Assembly (NCBI RefSeq): GCF_001625195.1
Contig: NC_054390.1
Location: 992,001 to 1,056,000 of the forward strand
DNA from: Drechmeria coniospora
Taxonomy: Eukaryota > Ascomycota > Sordariomycetes > Hypocreales > Ophiocordycipitaceae
Direction of reading: 5' to 3'
DNA length: 64,000 nucleotides
Below the pieces are notes generated by a model, which saw only the letters and a list, made by a program, of their open reading frames with translations, did no database searches and was not told the DNA's origin. Position numbers and translations under genes: made by a program. This document shows positions 1 to 12,483 of the stretch, piece after piece (the first letter of the stretch is position 1; each line of letters opens with the position of its first letter).

Positions 1-646
1 AACCAGCCTTGGAAACACGAGAGCATATATCTCGTTGACTTCTTTGGCCAGTACGTCTCAAGACAAAAGAACGTCATTATCATCATCACCCATTCGCTCC
101 CTTCATCACCCGCCTCACATCACGCAGAGATCACCCGAATAACAGTTAACATGCATGGAGGGAGGTGAAAATCGTCCTTGATGTCCATCGTCTCCAAAGA
201 CCAACACCCAGCTACCTTGTTGTCTTTCCCATAATACAAATACCGATTCAAACAAGGCAGACTTTCTCGTTTGACTGCCGTGGAATATTGATGATGTGGA
301 CAGCTTCGTCGATCGAAAAGAAGGAAGAATACATTTTTCACACAAAGTTGCCCTGCGGCGACCCCCTACTTTCACCTCCCATAACGGGCCGACCACGCGC
401 GGTGATACTGCCCCTGACACGCAGAATCCATTAACCTCTAGGTCTCTTGGCCAAGGGGGCTTCGATGAAGTATGCATTACACGTCAAGGTGACACCACAA
501 CTGCCGTCAACACCACAACCAACGGCCGAGCCTGGTCGCTTCCATGCAGTGTGAAGAATATTGCCTGAACCCCCAAACTCCTCCCAACGGAATTTTCATT
601 AGCCAGAAAGATGTGCAGTCCGTAGAAAAACAAAAGCTCCGTCGTT
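1..646. other. 3' flank of the TOR gene, no gene seen
   Basis: Non-coding as far as I can see. Reading frames on both strands are short, unrelated to each other and lack recognisable motifs. The interval lies just past the TOR stop codon and probably includes its 3' UTR. Confidence 0.6.
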
Positions 647-3600
647 TCACCAGAAGCTGCACCATCCAATGTAGTGCTGGCAGAGGTTCTCCAGCTTGGT
701 TGCTTCGACAATCAACTTATTGACCTGATTGATCACGTCAAGTTCCTCGTTGGGCTTGAAGTCGCGGCCCGTGAGCTTCTGCGCTACGCGATCGAGCACC
801 TCGACGGCGCGCGCATTCTGGCTCTCAGACTCCTGTCCTCCATTGAGCATGTGAGGGTCCGGCACTGCCGAGCTGTTCGTGCGGGCTCGAGGGCGCGGCG
901 GCGGCGCCGTGGACTCGCCATTAGCGAGCAGCTCCGAAGGGGCCACGTCCGCATCCAAGATGGAGTGTCGGCGAACATGCTCGGCGGAGGAGCCGGCCAG
1001 CGATGCTTCCCGTTCCGACTGGAAGTTGGGGCCCGCCGGCGAGGCGGCCGTGGTGAGTCGCCAGGTGAGGAGCGGGTCGTGTATAAACTACGTTGACGGT
1101 GTATATTAGCAGTTGTCCCAACAGCGACACGGTCGTGACGACGTTACTCACGGCTTCCAGAACGGCCATGACGCTCTCCTTGTTCTCTCGAAGCACCCGC
1201 ATGACATGCTCGCATGTAATTCGGAAACTACCTTCGATGTTGCTAACCTCCATGGCGTACGTCAACATGCGAGTCAGTCGGAAAGGCACACGCTCCGGGT
1301 ACTTGTCGCGCTTCATGGCGATCTCGAAGCAGTCGCCAAAGTCGATGTGGATCACCATGCCCGTGATGCGGTCGAGCATGAGGTTGGACGGGTGCCTGTC
1401 GCCGAGGCCGAGGATGTAGCCCACGAGGGACATGACACCGAGGGAGCGGGTGTAGTTGGTGCGACGCTCGAGCCAAGCTTCGGACGACTTGGACTTGAGC
1501 CACAGCACGCGGTACAGGTCCTGGCCCGTCGTGTTGTCGAGGGCGTACCCGAAGACCTCGACCTTCTGCATCAGCGTCAGGTTGTCGTAGTCGGGCGCCA
1601 TCTGCAGCATGATGCGATGCTCGATGTTGAGCAGGATCTTGCGGCTCTCCCGATACTCGCGGATCAGCACGTGCAGCGTGTCGCTGTGCGGCACCCATCC
1701 CAGCAGACCCGCCTTCTGCGATAGGGGGATGGCCGGGTAGCGCTGGATGTTGAGGTGACGCTTGTAGCATTCGCTGTCGTTGGCCAGAAGCGTGTTGCAG
1801 AGGCCGAAGAGCTGCATGACGCGCTCGTCTTGACGGATGTCCTCGTGGCCCTTGAGCAGAAAGGCGTACGACACACCGTCGCTTCCGTTCGCGTTCAGCT
1901 TCCTCGGTCGCTGCTTCGAGGCGATGACGCTAAAGGTCGAGTCGAATGACATGATCTTGATGACCGGCTGGCCGCTCTTGTACGTTCCGGGAACTGCGAG
2001 GTCGAGGTTCTTGACGCCCAGAAGCTTCGGAGAGCAGTACGTCAGCTCCAGGCTCGTGACCTGGGGCAGCTGCCTCGAGATTCGTCGGAACACCTGGTAG
2101 TAAAGATCCCAGGCTTGGTTGAGGTCGTTAACGTCCTTGCCCGACTCGTACTGATGGCACCACTCCTGCGCCTCCTTGAGGTCGCGGCCAAAGGCCTGAG
2201 CAAAGGAGATTTCCCGCAGCGTTTCGGGGCCTCGCTCGAGCAGATCGTGCAGCGGCTGCAAGGTCGCGAACATGCCTTCGATGTTGTGGTCGCCAAAGTA
2301 GAGACGGGATGCTTCCTCCAACCCCTCGTGCCAGAGCTCGTGCCAGAGGACGGCGACGCGGATGAGCTCGTGGCTCACCGTGTCGGCTTGGGCCACGAGG
2401 TTGGCGCTGTGCTGACGCATGCTGTCCATGATCTGGGCCGCCGACCGTGACCTCCGCGTGTTCGGCGACGACTTCATCGCCACCGTCAGGGGATACACGA
2501 GAGCCTGAGGGTGCGTTCTGCCAACGTCGGCGAGCAAGTTATGCACCGACTGCTGGACGCGCTTGTTGGGTTGGTTGATTCGGGCGATGAGCTGAGGGAT
2601 CACCTCGAGCCACGTGTCTATGCTGACGTTTGCGACGCCTTCCATGACGGCGGCGCTGACGTCGGCGCTGCCGCCGTGGGTGAACCACAGGGTCAGCAGG
2701 CGAAGCGTGTCCTGAAGGGAGCTCCCGGCCGACAAGGCGATCGACTTAAAAAAGCCTTGGATGGCCGGCACGACATGCTCAAGAAGCATTTCCTGGTCGT
2801 CTCTCGAAAGCTGACCGTCGTTCCTCGCCGACATGGTCTGGACGATTTCGAAATTGGCGAGGGCCCAGGCATGCCACGCCTTGTACCAGCGAGGGTTGTA
2901 CTTGGTCGCTTGAGAGTACGAGTTGAGGATGTCGCGCACCTTGGTGTATTGCCAGTCGTCCTTGTTGAGCGCAATCTGCCATTCTCCTTGGCGCAGGTAG
3001 CACTTGGCGAGAAGCACCGTCTGGTCGTAGAGCGCGCGCTGCGTCTGGAGGCTCATTATCGACGGGTCCAGCTGGTTCTGGAAGCCGTACTCGGAGGGGA
3101 TGTTGATGTCGCCGCCGGCTTGGGCCGTGAGGTGCGCCTTCGCCACGTCGAGCCGATGAGCCGTGTCGTTGGTGAATCTCTGCAGGCAGTAGAGGGTCCG
3201 CTCGGCGAAATTGTCGCGTCGTCCGCTCGGCTGCTGGCCCAGATCCCACTCGTACTTGAGCATGGCGTAGATGACCTGGGCCGGTATGCTCCGAGGCGGC
3301 GCCGAGCTTGGTCGTTCACTCTTGCTCTCGCTCCAATAGGGGACCATGGACTCGAGCGCGGCATCGGAGCCGATGAGCTGCTTCAACGACTTCTCGGCCA
3401 GACCCATCCTGCCCGACTTGCGGCAGAGGTTCGCGAACTTGATCCACATGCGCATGTTTTCTCCCGGAGAGAGGACCAGGGCGCGCAGACGCAGCATGCG
3501 ATGCCAAACCTCGACGTTTCGTTGGCAGCCCTGAAGTCGCGTCTCCCACGTCTTACGCATCGTCGCCTGCTTCTTCTCGTCGCATTGCTTGTAGACGATG

Positions 3601-6600
3601 AGCTCCTCCAGCTCGGCAAGCATCTGAACGCGGACGACAACTTGGTACGCGCGGTTGTACGACTCACTGACGAGCGCGGAGAGCTCCGTGTCGAGGCCCT
3701 CGCGGGCTTGCTCGATGCAGGTGATGGCCTCGCGGAACTGGTTCCTGTGCAGCGACAGGATGGCTCCGAAAAACGATCGGTCGGGCGAGTGTCGCTTCAG
3801 CGAGGACAGGTAATTGTCCATGGAATCCCACTTGCCCAAGCCCCAGGCCGCGGCGGTGGCAAGGGGGGCGATCATCCGCTGCACCTCGGGCGACGAGTTG
3901 GCCCAGGTGTTGCCGGTGAGGTTGGCAAGGGCGTCCCATTCGCCGAGTGCGTGCAGGCATCTCATCTTGCCCATGACGATCTCGATGGGAATCGCGTCGT
4001 TTTCCGAAATCTCCCTCTCGCGTTTGTTGTAAAATGCGAGCGCCTCCTCCCACCTCTCGAGCTTCTCGAACCAGGTCTCGCGAAGCTGGATGCCTTCCTT
4101 GTAGAGCTGGGCCTTGCGCAATATGCCGATGGCGGCATCCGACTGCTGGAGCTGGTTGTTGATGACGATGAGCGCCTCGACGGCGCCGCTGCTCTGATCC
4201 TGCAGGAACTCGAGCTCCTTGTAGTGCAGCGCCTTTGCGTACGCATGGCAGCGAGCCGCCTCCCTACCCAAGACTCGAATGTCAATCGGCAGCGCCTTGT
4301 CGTCGTGCTCCATGAACTCGGCAAGGTTGAGCAGCATGCCGAGCAGGTCGGGCGGCACGTTTTCCGACTTGATGGCGCTCTCGATGTTCTGGATGAGCTC
4401 GTCCTGGAACTGGTCGAAGAGTTCGCTCCAGCAGGAGACGAAAGCCGAGTTGAAGAGCTCGCGGGCCAGGGGTAGATAGACGCTGGCGAGGCTGGCACAG
4501 GCACGGAGCGCGTGGTTCGGCGATTCGGTCAGCAGCATGGTGCTGAAGCGACGCAGCCACTCTTGCCAATCCTCCTTGGTCGATTTGCCCCTCGTGTCCC
4601 AGGCAGCCTTGAGGTGGATGGCGTTCATCTCGAGCTTCTTGTTGCCCAAATCGGCCAGGGGAGTGTCATCCCCGACGTCGACGAAGCGCGACTCGGAACT
4701 GAGATACTGGGGGAGGACCTCGCCTTTCTGCAGCTTGCTCACGAGCAACTCGTAGTTTTGGTGCTGGATCTGGTGCTGGTTGATGACCTTGTTGACGGTT
4801 CCCATGAAGTGCAGGTAGTCCTTGCCCAGCTGTTGGATCAGGGCGCACAACGTCTCCAAGGCGGCGTTTCGGAGCGTGCTTTCGCCCGTGTCCAGCACGC
4901 GCGTAAGCGGGTGGATGATCTTTGCGGCAAAGTCGTTTAGGTTGACCTGCCGCGAGATCTTGCCGATGGTGTCGATGGCATGCTTGCGGATGAATGTGGG
5001 CTGACCCTGCTTTTCGAACGTATGAACGATGACGGGAATGATGAGGTGCATGTATTCCTCGGCACTCGCACCGAAGACGAGGATCGCGTGGAGGACCCTC
5101 TCGGACGGCGTACGCTTCGCCGACGCGTCCTTGTCGAGGACGCCAAGAAGCAGGGGCAGTATGCCGGCCAGGTAGATCTTGAACTCGCCCTCGAGAGAGC
5201 GGGAGATTGCCTCGGTCAGGGCGAGGATGGTCGTCTGCAACGACGCCGACTTGTGCCAGTACTCTTGCAGGACCTCGATGATGTCCGGGAGGTAGTTCCG
5301 GATGTGCTGACGCACGATGCTCACGAGAGTGGCGAGCTGGTTGAAGTAGGATTCGAGCCGGGTCGAGGGCGAGGAGCGAATGACGTGGAGAAAGGCGGGT
5401 ATGATTCGATCGAGGAAGGAGATGCACTCGAGCCCAAGAGTTCGGAAGATGTTCATGATGGCCTCGATGACGGCCGCGTGATGCTGGGCCAGCGAGTGGT
5501 CCTTGAGGATCTGGAGTAGGGCGTTGATGACGACAGTGGGGAAGTATTCCTTGTTCGAGGGCGTCAAGCCCGTCATCATGAGGGAAATATCCGTCATCTG
5601 GTTCGACTCGACTCGGCGCTGGATTTCCGGCGTTCGCTCCTCGACTTGCTGCTCTCCCCGTCAGCATCCGCGCTTGGGCAGCCGTCTCGGTCGCGGGCGC
5701 TTACCTGGTGCTTGTAGGGATCCAGGGCTCCCAGAATGCCCATGAGCTTGATGGTCTCCTGCCGGAGCGGGCCTCGCGCGCCCTCGGTGCGGATGATTCC
5801 CTGCAGGATTTCAAGCAGCTGAGGGTGCTCGAGGTAGGGGGTGATGACGTATCCCGAGTTGCTGGCCAGCTGGCCCAGGGCGTTGAGCGCCGCCTCACGC
5901 TTCATGTTGGAGCTCTGATCCTGCAGGGCGTCGATGATGAGTGGCATCAATCGGTCCTTGTACGGCAGCATGTCTTCGCCGCCGACGGTGGCGAGCTCGC
6001 CTATGGCCTTGAGGATCGTCGCAGCGACCGAGGGCAAGGGGTCGCTCGCCTTGGGCAGGAGGACCTGAATCATGGGATCGACGTACGGCTTGATGAGGCC
6101 CTGGGCGTTTTGCACGAGGAGCGTCAGCAGCTTCGCGCTCTCCTCCTTGTTCCGGGCGACGTCGGAAAACTCGAGCTCGGTGAGCATCTGGATGAGGGTC
6201 TTGCGCAGGGAGGGTATGACGTAGGCAGGATTGTAGCGCGCCAGCCGACCGATGATGGATATGGCCACCTCGCGAATGGAGAAGACCTCGTCGTTGAGGG
6301 CGAAGAAGAGGATGCGGATGTTTTCGGCCTTTGCGAGGTGGCGATCGAAGCGTTCGTCCAAGGCAGCCAAGACGGTCCTCCGTATCGTCGGTTCCGGGTC
6401 GGAGACGCCGACGGTGAGCAGCTTCTCGATGACGTCGCCCACGACCTGCAGGGCATGGTAGCTCGTCTGGTTCACGATGGGATCCCTCACGTAGAGCTGG
6501 CAGCAGGTGAGGGCGGCGGCTTCCCTGATCTCGGGATCCTCATCCTCGACGTACTTGATGGCAACGTCGCGGACGAACTCGTTGAGGATGTGGCCGGAGA

Positions 6601-8192
6601 AGTCAAAACTGCCGAGGGTGTTGAGGGCGAGCTTCACCTCGGCCCGTCGATGCTCGTAGGCTTGGGAATCCTTGGCGTCCTTGGCGACGGTCGGAACGGA
6701 GGCGAGCGTGTTCGGCTGCGGCGCGCCGAGGGGCTTGAAGGGTTCGCCGCAGAGGACAACGCTCAGCATGTCCAGCAGCCGCTCCTGGATCGTCGGCTTC
6801 ACGGGGGGGATGTAGAAGGCCATGTCGACCAAGGCTTGGGTGAGCTTCGGCGTCAGGTCGCAGGCGAAGATGGGGTCGAGCAGGGCTTCCATGTACTTGC
6901 TCAGCGTCTGGCCGACGGCGACGGCCAGGCGGCTGATGCAGTCGAAGACGGGATCGACAGGACCCCTCTTGCGCGACTGAAGGCTGAGGCCCTCGCGGAC
7001 GTAGATGAGAACGCCGTCGAGGTAGGGGGCGATGGCGCTCTTGACCGAGTTGGCAATGTTTCCGATGGCGAGAAAGGCGTCGTTGCGCTCCTTGTCCTTC
7101 TTCAGCATGCCCGACAGGTAGACCATGAACTTGTGGAGCCAGGCGTGGGCGAAGTCGGCAGGTGAGTAGCTAGCGAGGTCGGGAATCAAGACGACGACGG
7201 TGCCCCGGATGGTAGGGTCCCGATGGTCCTTGTGCTTGAAGACGATCTCGCAAGCCTCCTGGTAGTGGTCCTGCATGTACATGCCCCCCTGCTCGAGCAG
7301 CTCCTTGAGGACGAGGAGGGAGGCGTGGATGGACTCGATGGTGTTGACCTTGAGACCTTGCCTGGCCTCGTTGAATATCTTGCTCATCCAGAGCTGCTTC
7401 ATCTCCTGGTCCCGCTCGCGGATGATGCGGAAGCAACCGCTGACGGTGTCGGCCGAGGTGGCCCGGATGAGCTTTCGAGGATCGCGGAGGCCGACCCATA
7501 TCCAGTCGAAGATGGTCGGGATGTACTGGTACATGAGCGTGGGCGCGTTTCTGGCCAGTTCTCGGAGGACGAGGACGGCACTATATCTGCGCTCCTCCAC
7601 CCGATCGTTTTGCAGCCACTCGAGGGCCGTGTTGACCTCGGAATCGACGAGCTCGGAAATCATGGATCCGCCCGGACGACAGAGCTTCCCGAGGGCTGTG
7701 GCGGCGTGCTGCATCGGGTTGATGTCTTTGCCGCGCAGAATTGTCTTGAGGTTCTGGGTAAACCTCGTGTATTTGGCGGCGACGTCGACGCCATCGAAGT
7801 CGACGAGGGCGTCGAGGGCATAAATGCCGCCGAGTCGTTCGGCGGAGTCGCCGCCATGGGTGATGAGCTGCGTGATCTTGTTATTGACGACATTGTAAAA
7901 GGCGAGGAACTGCTCCTGGTTGAGGTCTGCAACTTTTCAGCGCTGCTCACTGGGCGTGGAGGTGGAGGGACGAGGAAGCCTACCCCGATGGCACACGGTG
8001 ACGAGCTCTCGCAGCTGAATCGCCGCTCGCTTGCGCGTTTCATCGCCCGTCCTGAGGGTATTGAGTCGTCAGAACCGTTCCGGTCGAGTCCACTCCGATG
8101 CACGGAAGCTATGGGGGGGCGCCATACCGAGAACGCAGTCCTCTTGTGATGTGTTCGAGCCGCTCCAAGGCGACCTGCTGCTGCTGGGCCAT
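647..8192 (-). CDS. tor: Target of rapamycin (TOR) serine/threonine kinase, five exons
   Basis: Catalytic subunit of the TORC1/TORC2 complexes, which couple nutrient status to growth. Exons (minus strand): 8192-8128, 8051-7984, 7926-5705, 5648-1152 and 1087-647; they join in frame to 2430 residues, the normal TOR length. All four introns are GT-AG with CTRAC-like branch points (e.g. GCTAAT in the last). Residues 1 to about 1250 are HEAT repeats, followed by the FAT domain. The FRB domain (about 1875-1975) has EEASRLYFG with the serine contacted by FKBP-rapamycin, and the conserved tryptophan of LNQAWDLYY. The PI3K-like kinase domain has the catalytic loop GLGDRHPSNLM (about 2203) and the metal-binding HIDFGDCF. 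The last exon encodes a poorly conserved linker and then the FATC domain, ending HYIGWCSFW. The start gives the usual fungal N-terminus MAQQQQVALERLEH. It diverges from the Rtf2 gene across 882 bp. Confidence 0.96.
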
Positions 8193-9074
8193 GCCCGTCG
8201 GACGCGGCGCTCAGTACCGCCCAATCTAGCCAGCCAGCATGAACCAGGGTTCTCTTGGGAAGCCGCGGCAACCTCTTATCGCTGTTTGGGTTTTGAGACG
8301 GCAGATCGAGCGTGGGCAGCTGCCGGTGCTCGGGATGGCAAATGTCGGAGTAGAAGTGGCTGGTTCGGGCGATTTGAGGTCTGGAGCTGCCCCTCCTGGG
8401 AACGTGTTGGTAGGATATTACCGTGCTCGAGCACGTAGCCAGCTGGCGAGGTCACAGTCTCATCGTCCTAGAAAGGATGAGAAAATGAGAGAAAATCGCG
8501 TGCTTTTTTGCTCAAAGATTCGACTTGTGGAAGGGGTTGGAAGCCAGAAAATGGGATGGCAGAGCCGCTGTGATGGTGACGCTCGCTCACGAGGCCAGGC
8601 AGACGAGGTCGAGCTGTGCTCCAACAAATGGATGGATCCACATGGGCGCCGTGTCTCGAACTGTACGGAATTATAGTGGCATTCTGCCCATGTGAGGTGC
8701 CAGACATCAAAACCAGTGAGAACCCCAGTGGGACCCCAGTGGAAACGCAGCGGGCGTTAGTGGACGTTTGTGGCTGACACGGAACTACGGCACAGTGTGC
8801 GTGCGTTTTGCACACGTCCCAGTCCCGTTGGTCGTATCGATAAAGAGTCGAGTTACGTAAGCACAGTGCAAAGTATGTACAGTGTGCCAAGTACTCCGTA
8901 CTGAGTATAACTAGACCCGTCACTGAACCGGAACAGACTCGACATTGATGTGAAGCAACATACCCTACCAAATACTGTGCACGACTCTCGCTGGCCGTTC
9001 CTGTGTCGACATCGGAAAGCGTCCATCAACTAGACGATTCGACGAGAAAATACTCGACAGCAACACGTGACACC
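8193..9074. promoter_or_regulatory. Divergent TOR / Rtf2 intergenic region
   Basis: An 882 bp spacer between two divergent start codons, so it must contain both promoters and 5' UTRs. No convincing coding sequence is present. TACTCCGTA-type motifs occur near 8887-8905. I could not assign individual factor sites. Confidence 0.5.
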
Positions 9075-9890
9075 ATGGGCAACGACGGAGGCTCCATTCC
9101 GAAGCGGCACGAACTCGTCAAGAATGCCGCCAGGGCGCCGACCGTCTCGGAGTTGAAGGCGACGGCGCTCGAATCTCTCACGCACGCATGGACACACTGT
9201 TTCCTGAGCGGGACCCCTCTAGACTTGGCGAGTATCGTCTCCGACTGGCGCGGCCGGCTATACAACTACGAATCGGTCCTCAAGGGCCTCGTGCCGTCGG
9301 ACGAGCCGGTGGAGGCGACGCCAGCATCCGTCGGCATCACCTCGTTGCGCGATGTCGTGAAGCTCACATTCTCCAAGACGGGCGACAAATGGACGTGTCC
9401 AATTTCCATGAAGGAGATGGGTCCGTCCACCAAGGCCGTGTACCTGGTTCCCTGCGGCCACGTGTTTGCGGAGGTGGCGATGACGGAGATTCAAGAGAGC
9501 ACGTGTCCCGAATGCTCGGCCCCGTTTGATGGCGAGGACATCATCGCCATACTGCCGACGACAGAAAAGGACACGCAGAGACTCGAGGCGAGAATAGACA
9601 ACCTGCGAGCCAAGGGATTGGCGCACACGCTGAAGAAGCAGAAAGCGGACAAGAAGAAGAAGCGCAAAGGCGACGACGTGCACAAGGCAGACGGCGGTGA
9701 CAATGAAAAGACGGGCAACGGCGACGAGAAGAGACAGAAGAGGGATATCGATGCGAGGATAAGCGGCATCAACAACCCGATGGCGGCCTCGCTGACGGCC
9801 AAGGTATTGGCCGAACAGGATGAGCGGAACAATCGACGGAAAGTTCTCGCCGAAGCAACCACGCGGAAGAGCGAGACGGCAAGAGGCTAA
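9075..9890 (+). CDS. rtf2: Replication termination factor 2 (Rtf2)
   Basis: Single-exon, 271 residues. Family members act at stalled replication forks (site-specific arrest at RTS1 in fission yeast) through a degenerate C2HC2-type RING related to SUMO-ligase RINGs. The ATG at 9075 gives MGNDGGSIPKRHELVK, the typical Rtf2 start with its conserved GNDGGSIP motif; the open frame extends further upstream but without a better ATG. The RING-like centre has WTCPISMKEM, then LVPCGHVF and then CPECSAPF, lacking a full set of zinc ligands as is normal for Rtf2. The C-terminal third is lysine-rich and charged (KKKKRKGDD), a likely nuclear localisation signal. It converges on the zinc-cluster gene, with only 93 bp between stop codons. 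Confidence 0.93.
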   Translation: MGNDGGSIPKRHELVKNAARAPTVSELKATALESLTHAWTHCFLSGTPLDLASIVSDWRGRLYNYESVLKGLVPSDEPVEATPASVGITSLRDVVKLTFSKTGDKWTCPISMKEMGPSTKAVYLVPCGHVFAEVAMTEIQESTCPECSAPFDGEDIIAILPTTEKDTQRLEARIDNLRAKGLAHTLKKQKADKKKKRKGDDVHKADGGDNEKTGNGDEKRQKRDIDARISGINNPMAASLTAKVLAEQDERNNRRKVLAEATTRKSETARG

Positions 9891-9983
9891 CGGCAAGAGG
9901 CTAACGGCCATGGCCATGGCAACCATGCATCTCGCTACCTGCAGCACTGCCGTTGGCAATGCGTTTCAACAATGATACCCCGA

Positions 9984-11933
9984 TTACCCTACTCGCCCGC
10001 CGTTGCTCGCCACCGCCGGCAGGCGCAGGAGCTCCTTGATGACGTTCCAGCTCGTCTCGCCATGTATCGGATACCTGACTACGGTGATCCAGACGCCATC
10101 CTTCTCCCTCTGCCCAATCGTCATGATCTTGATCCGTCGGTTTTCCGGGATACCGTATGGGGAATGTAGCCGCGTGTCGTTCATGGCCGCTGTCGTAACA
10201 ACAGTGGTGTGACTGTCGACAGGAATCGACGTCGACGGCGAAGAAGACACGGAGGGATGGCGCTTCTGTCGACTGCTTTCGTCGAATTCTCCTCGCACCC
10301 GCGCCACTCGATCGAGCGCGAGCGTTGCCATTCCTGGCGGCTGCGTCGGTGGCATCAGGCCATGGCCGTCGACGAGGCCCGGAGGCACGGCATCGAGTTC
10401 GGGTTCCGGCATGGCGTCGACGCCGACGCTTTGCCGTAGTTTGAGCTTGGTCTCTTCCATCTCGATCGCCCTCGCGGCTACGGCAATGGTCTCCTGGCCG
10501 TGCCACAGGTTTTCACGTCTGTCCTTGAGCTGGTCGTTCATCAGGAGTCGCAGAGCAGCCCGACGGAGCAAGGGGTGGCGGCACTTGGATGCAGTCCAGT
10601 AGAGGGGTGGGATCAGCTCGGTTTCAAACGTGAACGAAGGGAGCCTCGACGGCGGTGCCCGGCAGCGGAGAATGAAGGTCGCGTGGGAGACGATGGAAGA
10701 AAAGGCGGCGAGGTGGGCGTCGTATGCCGTCTCATGCGGTTGCAGCGCCGTCGACGTCCACACGACGGCGGCCAGGTGGTAGATGCGAAGCAGACTCTGC
10801 GCCGCCGCCGCCGCCGCCGCCAAATCATTCGGCGGTCGCGCACATGTCGTGGCGAGAACGGCAAACGCCGTGTTCCAGTGAGAAAGGCGCGACAGCAGGT
10901 CCTGCTGAAGGGCTCCGAGAACGTGCAAATCACCCATGGCGGGCGCTCGGGTGTGGATGGTGGGTTTCGCCTGCGTGCTGAATCGCAGCGCTTCGTCTAT
11001 CAGAAAGTACAGGTGCGTTCTCGCCTCGGTCATGGACGTCAGCACCGATGGAATCGTCTTGGTCCCCTTGAGATGGCGCGGGATCGGCACGGGACGGCTG
11101 CCGAAGAAGAAGCTGGCAAGACTGAGCCGCGTGTATATCGGGACGAGCTCGGTCCTGATCATATCGAGGCCGAACGAGTGAGAGGCGCACAAGTCATACA
11201 AGATCTTGCGTCCCTGGCAAATGTGAAGCTGGGAGGCTGCGTCCTGTTCCAGGAGGAATTCGATGCAGGTGAAAAGGAGACAAACGAGGAGGGGGATGAC
11301 GGCCGAGCGACTCTCCGAATCCCACGTCCTCAAGGCAAAGATGGCCTTGCCGTACTCTTGGAAGCCGGCATTTCTCTGCTGCAGATGCCGTGACGAATCT
11401 GCGGCCATGGCAAACTCCATGAAGCCGCTTACGGCGAGCAGCGCATGACGCACGACCGGCTCTGTCAGACTTAGCCGGAGCACGACGCCTCCCCAAAAGT
11501 CGCCACCGCTTATGCCGTCCAAGACGGGCACCGCGCAACGGCGGTAAAATTCAAAGGCGCGACGCCTTTCGGGAGACTCGAATGCAATCAGTGCCGCGGG
11601 ATGCTGTCTCGGGGCAGCTCGCGCCGGGGCTGGACTCGGAACCGGACCCGGACCCGACATCACCGCCGCCACCGCCGCCGCCGATGTGGCCATAGTAACC
11701 ATGATCGGGTAGCCGTCACATTTGCGGCCCGTCTTGACGCACCGTAGACAGGCGGGCTTGCTTTCATCGCATTTCACTTTGCGGATCCTGGCCGTCTCGG
11801 TTAATCATGACGACGTCGACCGGTAGCAGAGTGGGAAGGTGATGACTTGCTTGCAAGTGATGCAGCCGGTGCGAACCTTGCGCGAACCTTTTCGCCCCGA
11901 CGCTTTCGATCCTTTCACCACTTCTCCCTCCAT
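9984..11933 (-). CDS. Zn2Cys6 transcription factor, two exons
   Basis: A fungal-specific nuclear regulator of unknown targets; 628 residues. Exons: 11933-11851 and 11787-9984. The binuclear cluster is complete only after splicing: residues 24-51 read C-x2-C-x6-C-x6-C-x2-C-x6-C, with the intron lying just after the second cysteine (GCITCK joined to IRKVKCDESK). The frame demands an intron starting GCAAGT (11850) and ending CAG (11788), i.e. a GC-AG intron; no GT donor nearby gives the right phase. The rest resembles the weakly conserved fungal-specific regulatory domain common to Zn2Cys6 proteins. The start is the first in-frame ATG before the cluster (MEGEVVKGSK). It lies downstream of the glucosidase II beta gene on the same strand, with a 550 bp gap; no functional link is implied. 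Confidence 0.88.
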
Positions 11934-12483
11934 TGGACCTCGTTGCAGATCGCTAGCTTCGACTCTGGGTGTCGTGGCTGGCCTTCCGAGAGGTTGTTTG
12001 GTCGGGACTCGCCACCATGCCAACGAGTCCGACGGCTGTATCCTGTCACGTCATGCCATGACGACCTCCAGAATCCACCACGGAAGAGGAACGGCCTGCC
12101 CCGCGCGGTTAGATTTTGCCGTTCTGAATGGGCCCTGTCAGCATCGGCAGCTGGAAGAGGAATAGGAAGGTCGTGGTGCATAAGCCTTGCAGATGACGGC
12201 ATGGCACGCCGGAGAAGGGTGCGTGTCTGCCTCGCAAGCCGAACAGGGCGCAAGGGTCTCTGGTGAAACAGGTGCTTACCCATGAGCAGGTAGATGTGCC
12301 TTGCTGCTCACGTTCCCAGGTAGGGTCGGGGAAACTATTACTGTATTGTAAGACTCGTCATCTTGTACATGCTCTCGCGCCGCATCCCCCTCGACTGCTG
12401 ACCGACGAGGTTCCGATTCGCCTTCTCGATGCCACGGCGCCGACGCCGGGCACGATGGACACAATCGCCACGGGCCGAATTCA
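11934..12483. promoter_or_regulatory. Spacer upstream of the zinc-cluster gene
   Basis: 550 bp between the glucosidase II beta stop codon and the zinc-cluster start. It should hold the 3' UTR of one and the promoter of the other. No supported gene. Confidence 0.45.

Noticed and set aside
2511..4475. 654-codon plus-strand reading frame
   Set aside because: It lies entirely antisense to TOR exon 4, has no recognisable domain, and its composition mirrors the kinase gene's GC-rich third positions.
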